Below, piece after piece: positions 1-7,936 of a stretch of 64,000 nucleotides of DNA (within the stretch, counting starts at the first letter, position 1; the number at the start of each line of letters is the position of its first letter). A program made the translations under genes and the position numbers. The notes beneath the pieces were generated by a model. The model saw nothing but the letters and a program-made list of their open reading frames with translations, had not been told where the DNA came from and made no database searches. The stretch is taken from NCBI GenBank assembly GCA_965247455.1, contig CBDFHE010000017.1, positions 434,001 to 498,000 on the forward strand, given 5' to 3'. Source of the DNA: JACZYA01 sp965247455. Its GTDB lineage: Bacteria > Acidobacteriota > Terriglobia > Acidiferrales > 2-02-FULL-67-57.

Positions 1-162
1 GCGCTGGAGTCCGGCTCGCCCAGCGTGGTGGAGGTGCTCACCAGCCGCGAGTTCTCAATGGGCGGGCTCTCCAAATACGGCTGGTGGGATATGCCGGTGC
101 CGGAGTATTTGAAAGAGGCGCGCAAAGAATACGAAAAGGTCCGCGCGACCGAGAAGCTCTAA
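1..162 (+). CDS. iolD: IolD C-terminal fragment (trihydroxycyclohexanedione hydrolase)
   Basis: Only the last 53 codons are in the window; the gene is cut by the left edge. The C-terminus contains SKYGWWDMPVPEYL followed by a basic tail, which resembles the end of the thiamine-diphosphate enzyme IolD. IolD opens the ring of 3D-trihydroxycyclohexane-1,2-dione to 5-deoxyglucuronate in inositol breakdown. The assignment rests mostly on context: iolB, which uses the IolD product, starts 49 bp downstream on the same strand, and iolA follows. With so little sequence the family call is moderate; another ThDP enzyme is possible but less likely. Confidence 0.7.
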   Translation, partial: ALESGSPSVVEVLTSREFSMGGLSKYGWWDMPVPEYLKEARKEYEKVRATEKL

Positions 163-211
163 CCGCAAACGCCAGGGGCGCTTCCCGCGAAAGAGACTGA
201 AAGGGGCAGGC

Positions 212-1069
212 ATGGAGAAAGACAACTTCTTGGTTCATTCGCAAACCCTCCCGCCAGGGCAATCGGGCGAGTTGTTCAGCCTGCCGCGCCAACGCGCGGA
301 CTGGGAATGGATGAGCTTCTTTGTGCGGCGCCTGGGTGCGGGCGAAACCTGGGAAACCCAGACGGAACAGGAGGAAGTGGTTCTGGTGCTGCTGGGCGGC
401 CGCTGCACGGCCGATTGGGGCGAGGGCAAGCAGCGCATGGGCCAGCGCGCTCACGTCTTCGACGGGCTGCCCTACGCTCTCTATCTCCCCTCCGGCTCCG
501 GCGCGCGCCTGGAGGCTGAAACTGCGTGCGAGGTGGCGGAGTGCCGCGTGCCTTCCAGCGCCCGGCATGCGCCCCGGCTGATCACTCCCAGCGACGTTGC
601 GGTCAGTCTGCGGGGCGGCGGCAACGCCTCCCGCCAGATCGTGGACGTACTGCCCCCGGACTTTCCTGCCGACAAACTGATTGTGGTGGAGGTGTACACG
701 CCCAGCGGGAACTGGTCCAGCTTCCCGCCACACAAGCACGACGTACACAATCTTCCCACCGAAGCGGACCTGGATGAGATTTATTATTACCGCATGAACA
801 AACTCGGCGGGTACGCCCATCAACGCCTCTATACAGCGGACGGGTCCCGCGACTTGACGCTGACGGCGCACGATGGCGACGTGATCCTGGTGCGGGACGG
901 CTACCATCCGGTGGTGGCCGGACACGGCTACGACGTGTACTATTTGAACTTCCTGGCCGGCAGCGCGCACGTGCTGGCCTGCACCGAAGATCCCCAGCAC
1001 TCCTGGGTGCGCTCAACCTGGAACGAAGTCGATCCTCGCCTACCTTTGGTTCACGACGGGACGCGCTGA
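212..1069 (+). CDS. iolB: 5-deoxy-glucuronate isomerase IolB
   Basis: The 285-residue protein is full length for IolB, a bicupin that isomerises 5-deoxy-glucuronate to 2-deoxy-5-keto-gluconate in the cytoplasmic myo-inositol pathway. The second cupin carries the metal-binding cluster FPPHKHD (His174 and His176) followed by the LDEIYYYR segment with Glu189, and a further His near residue 232 in RDGYHPVV. The ATG at 212 has the purine-rich sequence AAAGGGG upstream. It sits between the iolD end and iolA, 13 bp before iolA, so the three genes probably form one operon. Nothing looks damaged. Confidence 0.95.
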   Translation: MEKDNFLVHSQTLPPGQSGELFSLPRQRADWEWMSFFVRRLGAGETWETQTEQEEVVLVLLGGRCTADWGEGKQRMGQRAHVFDGLPYALYLPSGSGARLEAETACEVAECRVPSSARHAPRLITPSDVAVSLRGGGNASRQIVDVLPPDFPADKLIVVEVYTPSGNWSSFPPHKHDVHNLPTEADLDEIYYYRMNKLGGYAHQRLYTADGSRDLTLTAHDGDVILVRDGYHPVVAGHGYDVYYLNFLAGSAHVLACTEDPQHSWVRSTWNEVDPRLPLVHDGTR

Positions 1070-1082
1070 GGGAGAAGAGGCT

Positions 1083-2564
1083 ATGGCTGGCCGTCCTACC
1101 GAAGTCGAGAGGCAGACCTACCAATGCGCAATCTGTCTTGGAGGGGAATGGCAGTTCTCGCGTGGCCGCACGGAGACGCTTACCGACCCGGCCACGGGTG
1201 AACCAAGTACCCAGATTCCTTATTGCACCGGGGAGGAAGTGCAGAGTGCCATCCAGGTGGCGCACACGGCTTTTCCTTCCTGGCGGCAGTGCCCGACGGC
1301 GCAGCGCGCGCGCATCCTATTCCGCTACCGCCACCTGTTGGAAGAGCACCGGGAGGAGCTGGCCGCATTGGTCACGCGTGAGCACGGCAAGACGCTGGAG
1401 GAAGCCCGTGGGTCGGTGCAGCGGGGCATCGAAGCGGTTGAGTTCGCTTGCGGCATTCCCACCCTGATGATGGGCGAGTCGCTGGAAAACGTCGGCATCG
1501 GCGTGGATAGCGTCTCCCTCCGCCAGCCCCTCGGAGTCTGCCTGGGCATTCCACCCTTTAATTTTCCGGCGATGGTGCCGCTGTGGATGTTTCCGCTTGC
1601 GATTGCTTGTGGGAACACTTTTATTTTCAAGCCCTCCGACAAGGTTCCGCGCACGGGGGTGCGCTTAGTGGAACTTTTCCATGAGGCTGGGCTGGCGGGG
1701 GGCGTACTGAACCTTGTGCACGGTGCCAAGGAGGTTGTGGATGTCCTGCTCGGCGACCCGCGGGTGAAAGCGGTTTCCTTCGTGGGATCGAGTCCGGTGG
1801 CGAAATACATCTACCAGACTGCCGCCGCCAAGGGCAAGCGGGTGCAGGCGCTGGGCGGCGCCAAGAACCATCTGGTGGTCATGCCCGATAGCGACCTGAA
1901 GGCGGCCGCGAAGGCGATTCTTGCGTCGGCCTTTGGCTGCGCGGGCGAGCGCTGCCTGGCCACCAGCGTGGTGGTTGCTGTGGGTGAAGCCGGGGCCCCG
2001 TTGGTGCGCGAACTGGTGCAAGCCGCCGACGCACTCAAGGTGGGCGCGGGGAACCATCCGGACACCGCAATGGGACCGGTCATTTCAGCCGCTCACCGCG
2101 AGCGCATCCTGCAGTACATCGAGATTGGCGAGCGCGAGGGCGCGGCTTTGGTGCGGGACGGTCGCACGGTGAAATCCCATGACGGCTCGGCGGGCTACTA
2201 CGTCGGTCCCACCATCTTCGACCGCGTGCGTCCCGGGATGCGCATTGCGCAGGAAGAGATTTTCGGTCCGGTGCTGGCGGTCATCCAAGCCAAAGACCTG
2301 GAGGAAGCGATTGCCATCGTGAACGCTTCTCGCTACGGCAATGCGACCGCCATCTTCACCCGTTCAGGGCGGGCCGGGCGCGAATTCGCCTCCCGGATTG
2401 AAGCCGGCATGGTGGGCATCAACGTGGGTGTGCCCGCTCCTTCGCCTTACTTCCCCTTCGCCGGTTGGAAGGGATCGTTCTATGGCGACCTGCATGTGCA
2501 CGGGAAAGACGCCATCGAGTTCTACACCGAGAAGAAGGTAATCACTTCGCGCTGGGTGAGCTAG
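1083..2564 (+). CDS. mmsA: CoA-acylating methylmalonate-semialdehyde dehydrogenase IolA/MmsA
   Basis: This 493-residue aldehyde dehydrogenase superfamily protein is the usual length for MMSDH. The catalytic cysteine is in FGCAGERCLA near residue 290. The segment QALGGAKNH has Ala where ordinary ALDHs have the general-base glutamate, which is characteristic of the CoA-dependent (methyl)malonate-semialdehyde subgroup. The enzyme converts malonate semialdehyde plus CoA and NAD+ to acetyl-CoA, the last step of inositol catabolism, and the related valine and thymine intermediates. It is the last gene of the iol set. The next gene starts about 150 bp downstream and is functionally unrelated. Confidence 0.92.
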   Translation: MAGRPTEVERQTYQCAICLGGEWQFSRGRTETLTDPATGEPSTQIPYCTGEEVQSAIQVAHTAFPSWRQCPTAQRARILFRYRHLLEEHREELAALVTREHGKTLEEARGSVQRGIEAVEFACGIPTLMMGESLENVGIGVDSVSLRQPLGVCLGIPPFNFPAMVPLWMFPLAIACGNTFIFKPSDKVPRTGVRLVELFHEAGLAGGVLNLVHGAKEVVDVLLGDPRVKAVSFVGSSPVAKYIYQTAAAKGKRVQALGGAKNHLVVMPDSDLKAAAKAILASAFGCAGERCLATSVVVAVGEAGAPLVRELVQAADALKVGAGNHPDTAMGPVISAAHRERILQYIEIGEREGAALVRDGRTVKSHDGSAGYYVGPTIFDRVRPGMRIAQEEIFGPVLAVIQAKDLEEAIAIVNASRYGNATAIFTRSGRAGREFASRIEAGMVGINVGVPAPSPYFPFAGWKGSFYGDLHVHGKDAIEFYTEKKVITSRWVS

Positions 2565-2724
2565 ACCATTGGCGTAATCATCTCCAGAAAACTACGGGTC
2601 GCCAAGGCTCTGTCCCTTCCTGTAAGTCAGCCACGGGGAAAACAACCGCGCGGCACCGCTGCAGGAAAACGATTGTGATTCTGGTCTTCAGGCACACTGT
2701 CGGCTTGAAAACTTGCATCAAATT

Positions 2725-5004
2725 GTGAAAATAACGCCTTACATTCGGCTTTGGTTGTTCCTGGCCGGTGCGGTCGTGTCCGGCCATCTTTCCGCCATAC
2801 CGGTTCTCGCCGTCGAGGTGCACATCCCCCGCGTGAGCCAACCACCCCGCCTGGAAGACTTCCGCGACATGAACCCCCACACAGGGAACGGGATGCTGCG
2901 CATCGACAACTTCACCCAGCGAACACCGGACGACGGAGCCCAAAGCAGCCAGCCCACCGTCGTCTACCTCGGCTACGACCAGCAAAACTTCTACGCCGTG
3001 TTCGTTTGCTCCGACCGGGAGCCGGAGAAGATTCGCGCGCGCATGGCCCGCCGGGAAGACATCTTCGCCGATGACCGCGTGGGCATTATCCTGGACACCT
3101 TTCATGACCGGCGCCGCGCTTTCGTTTTTCTGGCCAACCCGCACGCCATCCAGGCTGACGCCCTCTACCGCGAAGGCGGGGTCGGCGTTGATGGCTTGCT
3201 GGAAGGGCAGGCACCGCGTCGAGGGGACTCTCCCTTCTCCTTCGATACCCTCTGGCATACCAGCAGCCTGCGCACCGATGACGGCTATGTGATCCGCTTG
3301 GCCATCCCCTTCAAGAGTCTCCGTTTCCCGTCCCGCCCGCAGCAAACCTGGGGCATCGTGCTGGTGCGGGCCATCCCCCGCAACAGTGAAACTAGCTTTT
3401 GGCCGCCTGTGACCAGCCGGGTGTCGGGGCTGCTCCAGCAGGGAGCCACCCTCAACGGAATCGAAGGCATCTCGTTGGGTCGCAATCTGCAATTTGTCCC
3501 GTTTGGATTCTTCCGCTCCTCGCGCGCGCTGGACGAATTGAACCGCGCGTTCGTGCGCGACCGGGCCGATGTCGATATCGGTCTCGACACCAAGGCCGTG
3601 TTTCGCGACAGCCTGGTCTTGGACATTACCTTGAACCCCGACTTCAGCCAGGTGGAATCCGACGAACCCCAGGTGACAGTCAATCAGCGCTTCGAGGTCT
3701 TCTTCCCGGAGAAGCGCCCCTTCTTTCTGGAGAACGCCAGCTTCTTTGCCACCCCCATCAACCTGGTTTTCACTCGCCGCATTGCCGACCCACAAATGGG
3801 CGTGCGCCTGACCGGGAAGGTGGGCAATACCGCCATCGGTGCTTTGTTCGCCGATGACCAGGCTCCGGGAAGAGTCGTCACGATGGACGATCCCTTATTT
3901 GGCAAACGCGCTCACGTCGGAATCCTGCGCATCAGCCACGATATCCTGGAGCAGTCCTCCCTGGGCGCCATCTTTACCAACCGCGAAATCGAAAACGGCT
4001 ACAATCGGGTGGGCGGCATAGATGGCCGGCTCAAATTCTCTCCCACCTGGAACTTTCAATTTCAAGGCCTAGCGAGCAGTACGCAGACGGTGGAAGGAGA
4101 GCTCCTGGCCGGGCCGGCCTACAACGCACGGTTGGAGCGTTCCGGGCGCAGCTTTGATTACTTCCTCAGCTACGACGATTTCAGTTCAGGCTTTAACACC
4201 GACCTGGGGTTCGTGCGCCGCGTTGACCTGCGCGAGCTGCGCCAGCGTACCGTCTATCGCTTCTGGACGAACGGTGGACACCTGATCTCCTGGGGACCCC
4301 GATTGTTTCTGCGGCGGAACTGGGACCACTCCGGAGTGCCGCAGGACTGGACCTCTTCGCCGGGCATCAGCTTCGACTTCCGCCGGCGCACCAGTTTTGA
4401 GGTGCAGTACCGCAACAACGGCGAGTTCTTCGAGGGTATCCGCTTCTCCAAGCGGCGTCTGGTGGTAGAGGCCTTCAACGCCTGGATTCCCCAGGTGGAG
4501 GTTGACCTCCGGTATCAACGAGGAACGGAGATCAATTTCGATCCTCCCGACGGTCTGAACCCCTCCCTGGGCCAGCTTACGAACCTCCGGCTGCGCACCG
4601 TCTTTCTGCCCATCACGCCGCTGCGCATCGAAAACTCCTACTTCTTCACGCGGCTCAAGCAGCGGGAGACCGGGATTAGCGTCTTCAACAACCACATCCT
4701 ACGCTCCAAAGCGAACTACCAGATGACCCGGGAACTCTCGCTCCGGCTCATCCTGCAATACGATGCCAACCTCGTGAACTCCACCCTGACCTCCCTCACC
4801 CCGACCAAACGATTCACCGGCGACTTCCTCATTACCTACCTGGTCAACCCCGGCACGGCACTGTTTATCGGCTACAGTAATGCCCTGGAGAACTTGGATC
4901 CCCGGCTGATTGAAATTAACGATGTACTGCTGCGAACCCGGCGGAGCCTGCTGGAAACCAGCAAGCAATTCTTTGTCAAGTTTTCCTACCTGTTTCGCTT
5001 CTAG
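2725..5004 (+). CDS. Secreted/outer-membrane DUF5916-type barrel protein with carbohydrate-binding-like N-terminus
   Basis: A hydrophobic signal peptide (WLFLAGAVVSGHLSA, cleavage near AIPVLA) begins at a GTG at 2725; an upstream TTG at 2713 would add four residues. After it comes a family 9 carbohydrate-binding-like domain (HIPRVSQPPRLEDF, later DDRVGIILDTFHDRRRAFVF). The long second half is rich in alternating beta strands (RPFFLENASFF, YFLSYDDFSSGFNTDLGFVRR) and ends in SYLFRF, an aromatic C-terminus typical of outer-membrane barrels. Such DUF5916 proteins are common in Acidobacteriota and Bacteroidota, and their substrate is unknown. It converges with the SIS-domain gene, with only 8 bp between the stops. 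Confidence 0.8.
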   Translation: MKITPYIRLWLFLAGAVVSGHLSAIPVLAVEVHIPRVSQPPRLEDFRDMNPHTGNGMLRIDNFTQRTPDDGAQSSQPTVVYLGYDQQNFYAVFVCSDREPEKIRARMARREDIFADDRVGIILDTFHDRRRAFVFLANPHAIQADALYREGGVGVDGLLEGQAPRRGDSPFSFDTLWHTSSLRTDDGYVIRLAIPFKSLRFPSRPQQTWGIVLVRAIPRNSETSFWPPVTSRVSGLLQQGATLNGIEGISLGRNLQFVPFGFFRSSRALDELNRAFVRDRADVDIGLDTKAVFRDSLVLDITLNPDFSQVESDEPQVTVNQRFEVFFPEKRPFFLENASFFATPINLVFTRRIADPQMGVRLTGKVGNTAIGALFADDQAPGRVVTMDDPLFGKRAHVGILRISHDILEQSSLGAIFTNREIENGYNRVGGIDGRLKFSPTWNFQFQGLASSTQTVEGELLAGPAYNARLERSGRSFDYFLSYDDFSSGFNTDLGFVRRVDLRELRQRTVYRFWTNGGHLISWGPRLFLRRNWDHSGVPQDWTSSPGISFDFRRRTSFEVQYRNNGEFFEGIRFSKRRLVVEAFNAWIPQVEVDLRYQRGTEINFDPPDGLNPSLGQLTNLRLRTVFLPITPLRIENSYFFTRLKQRETGISVFNNHILRSKANYQMTRELSLRLILQYDANLVNSTLTSLTPTKRFTGDFLITYLVNPGTALFIGYSNALENLDPRLIEINDVLLRTRRSLLETSKQFFVKFSYLFRF

Positions 5005-5012
5005 TCTTCAGC

Positions 5013-6044
5013 CTAAACGGTGCGGGTGATCTTCTTGAGGTGCCGGGGTGCGTCGGGGTCCAGCCCTTTCGCCTCGGCCAGGTAGGCGGCAAACAGTTGT
5101 GCCGGGATGATGTAGGGAATGGGGGTCCAAAGCTCGGGGATCCGTCCGGGGAGTACCACGGCGGTGCGAGCGAGCGGCAAGCGCCCCTGGTTGCTGAACA
5201 GTAAGATGTTCGCTCCCAGTTGCTTCAGCCGCCCGACCAGCTTCTCCAAGCCGGGGCGCGTGACTCCCGGCGGCAGGAAAACAAAAACGGGGAAGCCTCG
5301 CTCAATCAGCGCAATCGGCCCATGCAGAAGGTCGGCGGCGGAAAAGCGCTCCGCCACCACGTAGCAGGTTTCCATGAGTTTCAGCGCCAGCTCATAGGAA
5401 TTGGCATAATTCAGTCCCCGTCCGACCACGATGCAGTGCTGCATCGTGCGGTAGCGCCGCGCGGCGGCTTTCACCTGCCCTTCCAACTGCAGCGCCGTGG
5501 CCGCCAGGGCGGGCAGGCGCTCCACCTCGCGCCGGCGAAACCGTGCCCCCAACGCCCAGGCCAACTCGTAGAGGAGCAGCATCTGCGCGGTGTAGGTCTT
5601 GGTGGCGGCCACGCTACGCTCGGTGCCCGCGTGGCTCAGGAGCACCTCATCCACAAGCTGCGCCATGGGCGAGCCGCCGTGGTTGGTGATGCCGACCGTA
5701 AAGGCGCCCTGCTGGCGGCAGGCCTCCAACACCAGGTTCACGTCAGCGCTCTCGCCCGACTGCGAAATTCCCACCGCCAGGGTGCGCCGCAGGTCGAGCC
5801 GGGCGCGGTAGAGCGTGTGAACCGAGGGAGCCGCTAAGGAGGTCAGGTGCTTGGTGGTGATCTCAATCAGATACCGCCCAAACAAAGCGGCGTTGTCGGA
5901 GGTGCCGCGCGCAATCAGATAGACCAGCCGAAAACTTCTTCGCTGCGCGATCTTCTTGATCCGCACGATGGTGCTGTGCTCCATCCGCAGGGTGCGCTCG
6001 AGCGCCGCCGGTTGCTCATGTATCTCCTGCACCATCAACGACAT
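5013..6044 (-). CDS. SIS-domain sugar-phosphate isomerase/deaminase (GlmS C-terminal/AgaS-like)
   Basis: The protein has two SIS domains in tandem, the arrangement of the isomerase half of glucosamine-6-phosphate synthase without the glutaminase domain. Recognisable pieces are MVQEIHEQPAAL at the N-terminus, IARGTSDNAA and GISQSGESADV in the first SIS domain, and VVGRGLNYANSYELALKLMETCYVVAERF in the second. Such proteins act as amino-sugar-6-phosphate deaminases or isomerases (NagB-II or AgaS type). The frame is open up to 6101, but the family N-terminus and a GAGG element upstream favour the ATG at 6044. It is followed upstream on the same strand by a secreted phosphatase, so the two may be co-transcribed. 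Confidence 0.85.
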   Translation of the reverse strand: MSLMVQEIHEQPAALERTLRMEHSTIVRIKKIAQRRSFRLVYLIARGTSDNAALFGRYLIEITTKHLTSLAAPSVHTLYRARLDLRRTLAVGISQSGESADVNLVLEACRQQGAFTVGITNHGGSPMAQLVDEVLLSHAGTERSVAATKTYTAQMLLLYELAWALGARFRRREVERLPALAATALQLEGQVKAAARRYRTMQHCIVVGRGLNYANSYELALKLMETCYVVAERFSAADLLHGPIALIERGFPVFVFLPPGVTRPGLEKLVGRLKQLGANILLFSNQGRLPLARTAVVLPGRIPELWTPIPYIIPAQLFAAYLAEAKGLDPDAPRHLKKITRTV

Positions 6045-6143
6045 ACAGGGAACCTCACAGTTAAAGTCCGGGGCCAACTCTTCGGCGGAGAGGGCAGGCA
6101 CCGCCGCCTCGGGGCGACCTTTCCCGGCAGGCTGTCCCGAGCT

Positions 6144-7859
6144 TTACCTCGAACAAGTTGGAGCATCGCCCTCCCTCTCGATCATTTCCAGCAACAGCCG
6201 GGAATCATCTTCGCGGGGGAATTCCAGGCCCAAGATACATGCCAGCGTAGGCGCGACGTCTTCGGGACCGGCTTCCTGGCCATAGTTTCCAGGCCGAATC
6301 AAAGCGCCCAGGAAAATCACCGGCACGTGGCGATCATACTTGTAGGGCGTGCCGTGTCCCGCCTTTATCCCGGGCTGGGCGAGAAGATAGTGCTCCTTGA
6401 AGCGCACGAATACATCGGGGCTGCGCCCATCAAAATAGCTGTTCCGGTAGAAACGCACAAATTCGTCCTTGCCCGGGCTGGTCTCCAGCAGTTCATTGCG
6501 GGCGTAAATCTCCGCCACCCCGTATTGTTCCTTAAAAGATAGGTCCTGTAGGATGGCAGCCAGGATTTTTTCGGCCTCTGTCCGGGTCAGACCGAGCCGG
6601 GCAACTTCTTTCAAGTTCAGAAAGATTCCCCACTCCTCAATATGCTGGATGATAGGCCCGTCGGGGGGTGAATCCCCTTTTCGCAGGCCAGCGAAGATGG
6701 CCTTCTCAAATTCTTCCTGCTTGATCCGCCGCGCATCCTTACCTTGGCGGGCGAGACGCTCGGGCATCGCCACGCCACCGTGATCGGCCGTGAGGACCAC
6801 CAGAAGACGATCCTTACCAACGCGCTGCCCGAGCCAGTCCAGTAACTCACCCAGGACTTTGTCCAGACGGATAAATTCGTCCTTGGCCTCCTCGCTCAGG
6901 GGCCCATAGTCGTGGCCGATGATATCCGAAACCGAGAATCCCACCGCCAGCAAGTCCGGAACTTCGTCTGTACCCAACCTGTAGTTCTCAACCACGCGTT
7001 TGACCATTTCCAGGGTGATACAGTCACCGAATGGCGTGCGTGAGACCTGCCGGTGGTTTTTGATGGGGTGAGAAAAGAGCTTACTGCCTGCCTTCCGGGA
7101 AGGCGGTCCTTCGGAGTCAGTTCTCCGGCAAACCTCCTCGTTCACCTGCAACGGCTCCCAGGTTTGGCCCACAAAAGCGTGCGCAAACCGAATGGTGTTG
7201 AATGCGCGAAGCCATTTCGGAGCCTCTTTCGCGTAGTAAGAGCTGGTCACATAAGACCCGCTTTCATCGTGAAACCAGTAGGCGGCATCCGGCGCCCAGC
7301 CGCCCAAGAGGATGGCTACGAGGCTCTTGTTAGAAACGCTTACCACCTTGGCTCCGCGATGCTCTCTCTTGAGAGCGTCGCCAACCGTCGGAGACAACAG
7401 CTTGCGGGGCGAGGCGCCCATCCCTGCATAGCCCGCGCCACCCACCGTTCTGACTGCAGCGTCCTCGACCGGGGACACCCTTCGGCCCAATTCCCGATCG
7501 AACCAGTGGTTCACGGCGATGCCGGAGTGCGAGGGATGTCTGCCGGTGAGGATGACGGCGTGCCCGGGGCCGGTCGAGGTGACGGCGTGGCGGTAGAGGG
7601 CGTTGGTGAAAACAGCCCCACCGTCCAGCAGGGTGCGGAACCCGCCCTGGTACAGGTGGTTGAAGCGGGTCAGGTAGTCGAAGCGCATCTGATCCACGCT
7701 GATAACTACAACCAGTTTCGGCGAGGGAGAAAGGTTCGAGGGGGGCGGACTCGCTTGGGCCTGCGCAGCGCCCAACCAGAGCGCCAACCCTACGGCGGCT
7801 GAGATGGAGAGCCACCGAAACAGGGCGCTGCGGACTCTGCGGCCAATAGGAGAAACCAT
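6144..7859 (-). CDS. Secreted alkaline phosphatase / type I phosphodiesterase family protein
   Basis: After a signal peptide (RWLSISAAVGLALWLGAAQAQA) the protein shows the alkaline-phosphatase superfamily core. This includes the metal-binding VVVISVDQMRFDYL, the threonine nucleophile in STGPGHAVILTGRHPSHSGI, and the metal ligands DIIGHDYGP and LTADHGG, with a late HGTPYKYDRHVPVIF histidine. This layout matches PafA-like phosphomonoesterases and nucleotide pyrophosphatase/phosphodiesterases; substrate cannot be told from sequence. The frame is open to 7892, but starting there would overlap the terminator hairpin at 7877-7915, so ATG 7859 is preferred. Confidence 0.87.
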   Translation of the reverse strand: MVSPIGRRVRSALFRWLSISAAVGLALWLGAAQAQASPPPSNLSPSPKLVVVISVDQMRFDYLTRFNHLYQGGFRTLLDGGAVFTNALYRHAVTSTGPGHAVILTGRHPSHSGIAVNHWFDRELGRRVSPVEDAAVRTVGGAGYAGMGASPRKLLSPTVGDALKREHRGAKVVSVSNKSLVAILLGGWAPDAAYWFHDESGSYVTSSYYAKEAPKWLRAFNTIRFAHAFVGQTWEPLQVNEEVCRRTDSEGPPSRKAGSKLFSHPIKNHRQVSRTPFGDCITLEMVKRVVENYRLGTDEVPDLLAVGFSVSDIIGHDYGPLSEEAKDEFIRLDKVLGELLDWLGQRVGKDRLLVVLTADHGGVAMPERLARQGKDARRIKQEEFEKAIFAGLRKGDSPPDGPIIQHIEEWGIFLNLKEVARLGLTRTEAEKILAAILQDLSFKEQYGVAEIYARNELLETSPGKDEFVRFYRNSYFDGRSPDVFVRFKEHYLLAQPGIKAGHGTPYKYDRHVPVIFLGALIRPGNYGQEAGPEDVAPTLACILGLEFPREDDSRLLLEMIEREGDAPTCSR

Positions 7860-7876
7860 CGCGTCGGCTGAAAATG

Positions 7877-7915
7877 AAAAAAGGCCAGCCACCGGCTTAG
7901 AACCGGTAGCTGGCC
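7877..7915 (-). terminator. Rho-independent terminator after the TonB receptor gene
   Basis: Read on the minus strand, a stem built from GGCCAGCTACCGG and its near-perfect complement around a short TTCTAAG loop is followed by six Ts. It lies 22 bp past the stop of the receptor gene at 7937, so it should end that transcript and insulate the phosphatase gene downstream. Confidence 0.85.
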
Positions 7916-7936
7916 TATTCTAGAGGTTCTACCTGC

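Noticed and set aside
2578..3795. 405-codon open frame on the minus strand
   Set aside because: Antisense to the DUF5916-type gene; no ribosome site or family resemblance.
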